Positions 1 to 4,381 of a stretch of 6,242 bases of DNA are shown piece after piece. Position 1 is the first letter of the stretch; every line of letters starts with the position of its first letter. Location: contig JAHFEM010000124.1 of NCBI GenBank assembly GCA_023248505.1, positions 1 to 6,242 on the forward strand, written 5' to 3'. A program made the translations under genes and the position numbers. The DNA comes from Nitrospirota bacterium (lineage in GTDB: Bacteria; Nitrospirota; Nitrospiria; SBBL01; Manganitrophaceae). The notes below the pieces were generated by a model. It saw only the letters and a program-made list of their open reading frames with translations. It did not search any database and was not told the origin of the DNA.

Positions 1-206
1 AGGGGATGCTCCTCGCGACTGCTGTAGATAAAGGTCTTCAGCAGGTCGCTCTTCGGATCGTACACCGCAACGGCAATCCGATCGATGAAGGGCATCCGAC
101 CTTTCAGAATCGAATGGATTGATTTTAGCTTTTCCGAGAGAGGGATGTTTCTATTCAAATCGCCGAAGGTGTCCCCCCGGAAATCAAGAGAGTAGGGGTT
201 CAACAT
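1..206 (-). CDS. GAF-domain signalling protein, N-terminal fragment (runs off left edge)
   Basis: Sixty-eight codons are visible before the window ends. The chain opens MLNPYSLDFRGDTFGDLNRN, continues with a helix (about residues 22-37) and then a hydrophobic strand segment, IDRIAVAVYDPKSDLLKTF (residues 41-59). This IDRIAVAVYD...LKTF pattern is typical of the first strands of a GAF domain, a small-molecule or signal-sensing fold usually followed by an output domain (HD-GYP, GGDEF, cyclase or histidine kinase). The output domain lies outside the window, so the role beyond cytoplasmic signal sensing is unknown. The start chosen is the ATG at 206, with AGGGG six bases upstream; both elements belong to a perfect palindrome at 192-219. 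An in-frame ATG at 254 would add 16 codons but meets a TAG inside the palindrome, so the N-terminus may have been rewritten by insertion of that element. Later in-frame starts (for example the ATG at residue 38) would cut into the domain. Confidence 0.7.
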   Translation of the reverse strand, partial: MLNPYSLDFRGDTFGDLNRNIPLSEKLKSIHSILKGRMPFIDRIAVAVYDPKSDLLKTFIYSSREEHP

Positions 207-219
207 GTTGAACCCCTAC
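192..219. repeat. Perfect 28-bp palindrome covering the GAF gene start
   Basis: Each 14-base half (GTAGGGGTTCAACA and its complement) matches with no mismatch. As RNA from either strand it would form a 12-bp stem with a CATG tetraloop. On the minus strand the AGGGG of the left arm is correctly spaced (6 bases) from the ATG in the loop. A GTAGGGG...CCCCTAC palindrome resembles the REP-like/MITE-like palindromes scattered through many environmental bacterial genomes; that family assignment comes from memory of such repeats. Only one copy is present in this window. Confidence 0.85.
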
Positions 220-470
220 CTTAGCGGACCGAAGGTTTCTTTGCGTCGATTCATGACTGCTTCACCGACTCCATCGTGCACTCCGCAAGGAGCAGAAGTT
301 CAAGCGAGGTGAACCCGCTCGAACAGTTACCTTATCACTACTTGTATCCCTTACGAACTGAAAATACAACCCGGCACCCGCTCAAAAGATCGTTCAGAGG
401 AGAGGTCCGGAAGTCCCTCCGTGCATTGGACGGACCTCCGGACCCGATGGAAGTCGACACCGTAATGAGA
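207..470. other. Intergenic region between GAF gene and hydrolase gene
   Basis: No convincing gene is seen on either strand of this 264-bp gap. It contains part of the perfect palindrome (192-219), a strong stem-loop (404-444) and a weaker imperfect palindrome at 299-323 (TTCAAGCG...CGCTCGAA, two mismatches in the arms). A widely spaced TTGTAT/ATACAA dyad (about 341-368) could be an operator but has no independent support. On the minus strand a short frame (274-251) ends in TGA overlapping the ATG at 254, but it does not look like a conserved protein. A plus-strand frame opening at 276 is read only because it runs on as the antisense of the hydrolase gene. Confidence 0.5.
404..444 (-). terminator. 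Strong stem-loop downstream of the hydrolase gene
   Basis: The arms GGTCCGGAAGTCCCTCC (404-420) and GGACGGACCTCCGGACC (428-444) can pair over 17 positions, with one mismatch and one G-T wobble on the minus strand, around a 7-base loop. It begins 26 bases after the hydrolase stop codon. No clear T-run follows on either strand, so it is not a textbook intrinsic terminator. It could be a 3'-end stabilising or processing structure, or a REP-like palindrome. Confidence 0.4.
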
Positions 471-1166
471 TCAACTCTGTTTCACATGAAGATGCCGTTT
501 GAACCAATCGGCCGCCAGGCGCGCCACCTCCTCCAACGTCCCCGGCTCTTCGAACAGATGGGTGGCGCCCGGAATAATCTTCAATTCCCTTTCAACTTTC
601 ATCTGATCATAAGCCTGACGGTTCAGGTCGATAACGGGGAGATCGTCGCCGCCGACGATCACGAGCGTGGGAGACTGAACGTGAGGGAGCGCCCCTCCCG
701 CCAGATCGGGCCGTCCTCCCCGCGAAACCACCGCACCGATCACCGCGCCGAGTTCAGCGGCCGCCCGAAGGGCGGAGGCCGCGCCGGTGCTCGACCCGAA
801 ATAGCCGACGGCCAGCCCCCGATACTGCGGCTCCTTCATAAACCAGAAGGTGGCGGCGATCAGGCGGCGCGTCAACAGATCAATGTCAAACCGGGTTTCA
901 TAGACTTCATCTTCTTTCTCGGTCAACAGATCAAACAACAAGGTTCCCACTCCCGCGGCGCGCAACGCCTGCGCGACGAAGTTATTTCTGGGGCTGTGCC
1001 GGCTGCTGCCGCTGCCGTGAGCAAATAAGACCACCCCCTCTGCATCTGCCGGGATCTCCAGTGCCCCTTCCAGTATCACCCCCTCTGCCGGAATCCGGAC
1101 CAGATGTTCTCGACTGTCACGAACCGCCTGCGTTTCCGCTCGTGAATGTTTTCCTTTCCTGTCCAT
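471..1166 (-). CDS. Alpha/beta hydrolase, dienelactone hydrolase family
   Basis: A 231-residue cytoplasmic alpha/beta hydrolase with no signal peptide or membrane segment. Counting from the ATG at 1166, the HGSGSSRHSPRN loop (about 50-61) matches the oxyanion-hole region. GYFGSSTG (about 121-128) is the nucleophile elbow, with Ser126 as predicted nucleophile. GGDD (about 172-175) supplies the acid and GATH (about 200-203) the catalytic His. The length fits stand-alone dienelactone-hydrolase-like proteins, but the substrate cannot be read from sequence and is probably not dienelactone. Relatives are sometimes fused to a phosphoribosyltransferase domain; that domain is absent here. The frame stays open to a GTG at 1196, but the ATG at 1166 is preferred because GGGAGGA ends six bases before it. 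It lies 53 bp downstream of the DUF2267 gene on the same strand, so the two are probably co-transcribed. Confidence 0.85.
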   Translation of the reverse strand: MDRKGKHSRAETQAVRDSREHLVRIPAEGVILEGALEIPADAEGVVLFAHGSGSSRHSPRNNFVAQALRAAGVGTLLFDLLTEKEDEVYETRFDIDLLTRRLIAATFWFMKEPQYRGLAVGYFGSSTGAASALRAAAELGAVIGAVVSRGGRPDLAGGALPHVQSPTLVIVGGDDLPVIDLNRQAYDQMKVERELKIIPGATHLFEEPGTLEEVARLAADWFKRHLHVKQS

Positions 1167-1171
1167 TTTCA

Positions 1172-1180
1172 TTCCTCCCA
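1172..1180 (-). promoter_or_regulatory. Shine-Dalgarno site that sets the hydrolase start
   Basis: TGGGAGGAA on the minus strand lies with ideal spacing before the ATG at 1166. It overlaps an earlier in-frame ATG (1172) and lies inside the longer frame that opens with GTG at 1196. This makes the shorter protein the more likely product. Confidence 0.6.
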
Positions 1181-1219
1181 CAACAAGAGAGTCCACCGGA
1201 CGGCCGCTTGCTCATGGAG

Positions 1220-1633
1220 TCAAGCAGCCGACACCCACTCTTTCAGATCGGAAGGAAGCTGAGCGACCGCGTCTTGAATTTCTCCGGGGCTGATCGCCTC
1301 CTTCAGGACATGGACCACACATCGCGCAATAAACTCAGCATCCACCATCGAAGCCAGGTGCCCCTCGGTTTGGATCCTTGCAAGAAATTGGTCCCTGGAA
1401 AGCTTAATGACCTCTTCTTCTCCCCAGCCCAAACGCGTTGCGACTTCATGATGCCAGAGGCCTTTCAGGAACGCCGGAAGCTGCGCGATCAATTCCTCTC
1501 CCTCGCTGGGTGTCAAACGCGCGGAGAGGGCGGAGAAAACGGCTCCGATCATCTTCTCCGTCCGGATGCGATCGATGTGTATCTCCTTTTCGATGGCATC
1601 TTGCACTTTTCGAATAAAAGTTACCTTATCCAT
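1220..1633 (-). CDS. DUF2267 family protein
   Basis: A 137-residue, all-helical soluble protein that I recognise as DUF2267, a widespread family with no established biochemical role. Two related helical repeats are visible: about residues 26-60 (ending QLPAFLKGLW) and about 99-133 (ending QLPSDLKEWV). Both share an ALS/VLKEAISPGE-like turn and the QLP-x(2)-LK motif, which points to an internal duplication normal for this family. The length is typical. The ATG at 1633 is preceded by GGAGGA with good spacing. The next gene in the transcript is the alpha/beta hydrolase, 53 bp away. DUF2267 genes often sit near stress-related genes, but nothing here shows what this one responds to. Confidence 0.85.
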   Translation of the reverse strand: MDKVTFIRKVQDAIEKEIHIDRIRTEKMIGAVFSALSARLTPSEGEELIAQLPAFLKGLWHHEVATRLGWGEEEVIKLSRDQFLARIQTEGHLASMVDAEFIARCVVHVLKEAISPGEIQDAVAQLPSDLKEWVSAA

Positions 1634-2161
1634 GGGATCCTCCGTGTTCCTTCATCCCAATTCCCATCATCCATCCCTCTCTATTTGAAGATACGGGTTT
1701 CGGAAATGAGAATCCACCCCTCTTTTGGGGTATCGCAGGATCGAGAAGCTCCTCGGTAGAATGGATTATCGGAATGCAATGCATTTGAGTGCCCTGAGTC
1801 TGACCGGAGAAAAATTATCAAAGAGCTGCTCGAGCAGATCACCGATCAAATCGTTCGGAGGAAAGAAGGCATAGAAAATTTTGAAAAAGTCTGATCGATC
1901 TGCTGACGATTCGCAGAGGGGAGGAGGAAAAAAATTCTCTGTTCTTGGATTGAAATGACCCTTACTGAAGCGGATCAAAAAGATGCGTTGAACAAGATGG
2001 ATCATCTGACATGTATTAATGAGAATAAATGATCCGATTCGTTGCGCTGCGTCGTCCGATCTATGCGGCGTATGTCGGGTCATTTTGTTTATCACGCTTC
2101 TGCTGACATGGATCGGCCTTCTTATACGCCCCGGCGTTGGAAAAGAATGGGACCCCCATTT
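1634..2161. other. 528-bp intergenic stretch: 5' region of DUF2267 gene plus broken plus-strand frames
   Basis: The first ~125 bases (1634-1760) are the upstream region of the DUF2267 gene. They contain its ribosome-binding site and a small hairpin (ACCCC-TCTTTT-GGGGT, 1716-1731). I see no promoter with both boxes clear. The part from about 1757 to 2140 is more AT-rich than the neighbouring genes. It holds several short, open, protein-like frames on the plus strand that do not join into one gene (see the candidate at 1760-2032). A minus-strand frame across 1766-2095 has no recognisable family, no good ribosome site and an odd composition, so I do not call it. The stretch ends with a short hairpin beside the stop codon of the AIR-synthase-like gene. 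Confidence 0.5.
1760..2032 (+). pseudogene. Possible decayed plus-strand gene (unrecognised), speculative
   Basis: From 1760 a plus-strand frame reads a charged, helix-like peptide (…DRRKIIKELLEQITDQIVRR…) with good codon periodicity, ending in TGA at 1892-1894. One base over, from 1888, a second frame continues in the same style (SLIDLLTIRRGEEEKNSLFL) to a TGA at 1951. Adding one A to the A5 run at 1884-1888 would join them. A third small frame, ATG at 1955 to TGA at 2030-2032 (25 residues, MTLTEADQKDALNK…), follows at once. None has a good ribosome-binding site at the right distance and I recognise no family. It could be a gene eroded by frameshifts, a horizontally acquired scrap, or chance open frames in AT-richer DNA. 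Confidence 0.25.
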
Positions 2162-2163
2162 TT
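2146..2163. terminator. Short hairpin with T-tract, candidate bidirectional terminator
   Basis: AATGGG (2146-2151), a three-base ACC loop and CCCATT (2155-2160) form a 6-bp stem, followed on the plus strand by a run of five T (2159-2163). On the minus strand the stem begins two bases after the stop codon of the AIR-synthase-like gene and is followed by CTTTT. The stem is short, so strength is doubtful, but the position right after a stop codon fits a terminator for that gene. Confidence 0.4.
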
Positions 2164-3187
2164 ACCTGAGAATCTTGGTAAGCTCATCTTGCTCGAAGAG
2201 GGGGAGATCCTGAATGGCTGATCCGCGCCTTAATTTAATCCCTTGGCTCCGATCGACCAATTGCCCGATGCTGCATGTGGCGATTCCCTCCTTTTCAAGG
2301 CGGGCCTTCACTTGGGGTGCTTCTGAAGCCTCGGCAGCAATGAGCAACGCGCCGGAAGCAATCAGCCCGAGCGGATCGAGGTGGTAGTGATTGCAGAGGG
2401 CTTTTGTTTCCGGAAAGATCACAACCGTCTCTGCGTCAATAACGGCCCCCAGATCGGCGGCATGAGTAATCTCATGAACCGCCGTCGCAATCCCGCCCTC
2501 CGTCGGATCATGCATCGAATGAATTCGACCGGCCGCCATCGCCACCGAGGCATCTTTGACCACACTAATCCCCGGCTGGTAGATGAAGTCTTTCGCTCGG
2601 GAAAGAAATCGTTCACCGAAGATCCCGACCAACTCCTTCTCTTTTTCCCGAGCAATAATCGCCGTCCCTTCCACCGCAATCCCTTTGGTAAGGAGGAGCG
2701 CATCTCCCCTTCTCGCCCCGCTTTTCCGAATGAGTTTCTCGCGCTCCACCTCGCCGAGCATCTGGCCGACCACGATCGGCCGATGCAGATCATAGGTGAT
2801 TTCGGTATGGCCTCCGATAAGGCTGATGCCGAGACCTTGGCAGGTCTCCATGATCTGATCGAAGATCTCCTCAACATCGCGCTCCCCTGTTTCGCTCTCA
2901 GGTAGAAGCAGGGTTGCAAGAAACCATTTTGGTTGTCCTCCCAGGGTGGCGATATCGTTTGCATTGACATGAACGGCATACCACCCGATTCGATCGATGG
3001 TAAAGGTGATCGGATCGGTCTTGGCGATCAGATAACGCGGCCCCCCGGTATCGATGACGGCAGCATCTTCCCCGATCGCCGGCCCGACGAGAACCCGTTT
3101 ATCGAAGATCCGATTTCGATTCAGTTGTCGGGCCAACACCTCCATTGGAAGCTTCCCGACCGGAAATCTCCTGATCCTCTCTACCAT
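2162..3187 (-). CDS. AIR synthase-related protein (HypE/ThiL/PurM superfamily)
   Basis: A 341-residue soluble protein of the ATP-binding PurM/HypE/ThiL/SelD superfamily. Visible motifs in order: GPAIGEDAAV (about 35-44), the N-terminal acidic nucleotide/metal loop; TDP (about 57-59); VNANDIATLGGQP (about 74-86), the conserved NDIA dimer-interface motif; GGHTEIT (about 125-131); KGIAVEGTAIIA (about 168-179); MHDPTEGGIATAVHE (about 225-239), equivalent to the DPTRGG motif of HypE; and LDPLGLIASGALLIA (about 270-284). The architecture is closest to HypE. HypE ends in a conserved Cys that carries the thiocarboxamide for hydrogenase cyanide ligands, but this protein ends …TKILR without it, and no hyp gene is nearby. 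It is therefore probably a HypE-like paralogue with an unknown ATP-dependent reaction. The ATG at 3187 is preferred over the adjacent GTG at 3190 because GAGGGG lies five bases upstream. It follows the coiled-coil gene by 64-67 bp. Confidence 0.85.
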   Translation of the reverse strand: MVERIRRFPVGKLPMEVLARQLNRNRIFDKRVLVGPAIGEDAAVIDTGGPRYLIAKTDPITFTIDRIGWYAVHVNANDIATLGGQPKWFLATLLLPESETGERDVEEIFDQIMETCQGLGISLIGGHTEITYDLHRPIVVGQMLGEVEREKLIRKSGARRGDALLLTKGIAVEGTAIIAREKEKELVGIFGERFLSRAKDFIYQPGISVVKDASVAMAAGRIHSMHDPTEGGIATAVHEITHAADLGAVIDAETVVIFPETKALCNHYHLDPLGLIASGALLIAAEASEAPQVKARLEKEGIATCSIGQLVDRSQGIKLRRGSAIQDLPLFEQDELTKILR

Positions 3188-3254
3188 CACGTCCCCTCTC
3201 TTTCAGGAAAACTCTCCGCCGGAATACAGGTCAATTCGATCGTTCATCTCTCCC

Positions 3255-3932
3255 TTAAGACGACTTTCCAAATTCGATGACCAGCTCTCCCTCTGCCAGC
3301 CCTGGAAATGCAGAGCCGATCCCCCCCTTCACCTTCCAGGAGTGGGCCGGCAGGATGTTGATCAAAATCTTCCAGACGCTTCCGATGATCCGGCTGACAA
3401 CCGGAAGGATCGTCCCCCTGGACCAATTCAGGAGACGATCGATACTCCCCAGTAGCGTTTCACCGGACGGATGGCTCTCCACTGCCATCAGCGCGGCTTC
3501 CAGGCCTCGGGCCTCGCCCTGGAGGCTGAGCGCGGTGGCCGAGAGAAGCAACCCGAAGGAGGAGAGGCCTTTGGCGTTGACATCGTTTTGGATATCATCG
3601 AGAATTCTCCGGGCGCGGTTGAGCTCCTTCACAACCTGTGTATCAAACCGCGTCAAGCGTTCTCGAAGCTCGCTGTCTCCTTCTAGCAGCCTTTTCCATT
3701 CGCCCTGCCGCGCGGACTGAAGGATCTGTTCCAGCGCCTCTAACTCTTCCCGCAGAGCGGCCATGTCTTCTTGATAGAATTTCTCGATTAACATCGATCG
3801 CACCTCCGGTTTGAAATAAAAGATCATACTCTGAGCAGCCCTTGCTCCAATTTTCGAGTCTCCAAAATCGAGGATGAATCGGCCGGTTCGGAAGCCGACA
3901 TCATCCAATCCACCGAGGGCAGGCTGCGTCAT
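3255..3932 (-). CDS. Conserved-looking hypothetical protein with central coiled coil
   Basis: I do not recognise this 225-residue protein. Its N-terminal ~45 residues have a strand-like GRFILDFGDSK segment. A long, charged, probably coiled-coil helix spans about 50-118 (LREELEALEQILQ… to …LNRARRILDDIQNDV). An alanine/leucine-rich helix follows at about 124-152. A hydrophobic or amphipathic stretch at about 174-194 (ILPVVSRIIGSVWKILINIL) could touch a membrane. The C-terminus is glycine-rich and ends in a strand, GELVIEFG. No signal peptide is present. The start is uncertain: the ATG at 3932 has only a weak purine-rich site, whereas the ATG at 3794 (residue 47, MLIEKFYQ…) has GGAGGT seven bases upstream and would give 179 residues. 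The next gene begins 64 bp after its stop on the same strand, so an operon with the AIR-synthase-like gene is likely. Function cannot be inferred. Confidence 0.65.
   Translation of the reverse strand: MTQPALGGLDDVGFRTGRFILDFGDSKIGARAAQSMIFYFKPEVRSMLIEKFYQEDMAALREELEALEQILQSARQGEWKRLLEGDSELRERLTRFDTQVVKELNRARRILDDIQNDVNAKGLSSFGLLLSATALSLQGEARGLEAALMAVESHPSGETLLGSIDRLLNWSRGTILPVVSRIIGSVWKILINILPAHSWKVKGGIGSAFPGLAEGELVIEFGKSS
3802..3807 (-). promoter_or_regulatory. Internal Shine-Dalgarno site, alternative start of the coiled-coil gene
   Basis: GGAGGT on the minus strand stands seven bases before the in-frame ATG at 3794. This is the best ribosome-binding site in or near the gene and may mark the true start, or a second product beginning at the coiled coil. 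The codons over the site (PEV) are ordinary, so a chance match is possible. Confidence 0.4.
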
Positions 3933-3947
3933 CTTTTCTTTTTATTC

Positions 3948-3977
3948 ATTATGATCTTTGACAGGCGGGAAGGTCTA
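3948..3977 (-). promoter_or_regulatory. Candidate sigma-70-type promoter upstream of the coiled-coil gene
   Basis: On the minus strand TAGACC (3977-3972; 4 of 6 matches to TTGACA) is separated by 18 bases from CATAAT (3953-3948; 5 of 6 matches to TATAAT). Transcription would begin near 3941, only about 9 bases before the ATG at 3932. That very short leader fits better if the start used is the ATG at 3794. This is a consensus match only. Confidence 0.3.
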
Positions 3978-4021
3978 TCCCCCTTTTGGAGGGAAATTTC
4001 ATCAGCGACCGAAGGGTGAAA

Positions 4022-4307
4022 TCATAAAGATTCGGATCGGCCTTTTCTCTTTACGATCGAATCAGGACCACGACCGATCGCCCCTTCATAGGAGTGATGC
4101 GGGGAGAAAAAATTCAGTGGCATATATCCCCAGTAGTTGCCTTCCTGCGGATCGTATTAGTGGACCGGCATCAGTTCAACCGCCGTTGATCCCCAGCCCT
4201 TTGAGAGAAGGGATCTTCTCGATCCAACTGACGCCGAAGGGAAGAGAAACCCCCTCTGAGGCGGACCATTTGTCAATGGCGACTTTCTTTTTCACAGCAG
4301 TCTGCAT
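4022..4307 (-). pseudogene. GH13 glycogen-debranching/isoamylase-type remnant, frameshifted
   Basis: Two minus-strand frames, joined by correcting one base, give a recognisable piece of a GH13 alpha-amylase-superfamily catalytic domain. The first frame (ATG 4307 to TGA 4176) contains GVSLPFGVSWIEKIPSLKGLGI, like the GxIEKIPYLKxLGI entry to the (beta/alpha)8 barrel. Removing one A at 4186-4187 lets it continue as TAVELMPVH, a hallmark beta-strand motif of debranching enzymes. The shifted frame then meets TAA at 4159-4157 (probably once CAA, Gln) and resumes as YDPQEGNYWGYMPLNFFSPH, HSYEGAIGRG, ending at TGA 4024-4022. NYWGY-x(4)-FF-x-P is characteristic of GlgX/isoamylase-like GH13 enzymes. 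Similarity fades before about 4255 and after about 4060. The catalytic Asp and Glu regions, which lie further downstream in this family, are absent. This is a ~60-80-residue scrap of a normally 600-700-residue protein, so it is a dead fragment. Confidence 0.8.
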
Positions 4308-4381
4308 CAATCTCTTTCCTGAAGCCTGGCTGCAATTGGATCGGCCTCATCGCTCCTTAAACTGATGGACCGGACCCTTCT

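Larger units (their letters stand above)
3933..4381. other. 449-bp intergenic stretch holding a GH13 gene remnant
   Basis: No intact gene is present. On the minus strand 4307-4022 carries the broken GH13 sequence described separately. The 75 bp between it and the stop of the PAS gene (4308-4381) show no clear homology or terminator. Between 4021 and 3933 lie a small hairpin (CCTCC-AAAA-GGGGG near 3980-3993) and the candidate promoter of the coiled-coil gene. The plus-strand frame that spans 3958-4365 is a shadow of this region and resembles no protein family. Confidence 0.6.

Noticed and set aside
276..1028. Long plus-strand reading frame of 250 codons
   Set aside because: Most of it is antisense to the alpha/beta hydrolase, whose family motifs and ribosome site are clear; the translation is arginine/proline-rich and resembles no protein.
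1061..1759. Plus-strand frame of 232 codons
   Set aside because: Antisense to the start of the hydrolase gene and the whole DUF2267 gene; no family resemblance and no ribosome-binding site.
1766..2095. Minus-strand frame of 109 codons in the 528-bp gap
   Set aside because: Phe/Pro/Arg-rich translation with no recognisable family and a poor start; the opposite strand reads as more protein-like.
2019..2213. Plus-strand frame of 64 codons with a hydrophobic stretch (VILFITLLLTWIGLLI)
   Set aside because: Its 3' third overlaps the end of the AIR-synthase-like gene and crosses the candidate terminator; there is no Shine-Dalgarno site. A membrane peptide cannot be excluded but is not supported.
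2419..2979. Second minus-strand frame inside the AIR-synthase-like gene, and several plus-strand frames opposite it
   Set aside because: Overlapping shadows of a gene with clear superfamily motifs in another frame.
3930..3949. Six-codon upstream frame (MNKKKR) overlapping the ATG of the coiled-coil gene
   Set aside because: Looks like a leader peptide through its ATGA overlap, but it is too short, has no ribosome site, lies over the candidate promoter start, and is no more than expected from an A-rich stretch.
4284..4333. Short minus-strand frame starting MRPIQLQPG near an AAGGAG site
   Set aside because: The Shine-Dalgarno-like site is only two bases from the ATG, the peptide is about 25 residues, and it overlaps the GH13 remnant in a different frame.
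3958..4365. Plus-strand frame of 135 codons in the 449-bp gap
   Set aside because: It is antisense to the GH13 remnant, which has specific motif matches on the minus strand; the plus-strand peptide has none.
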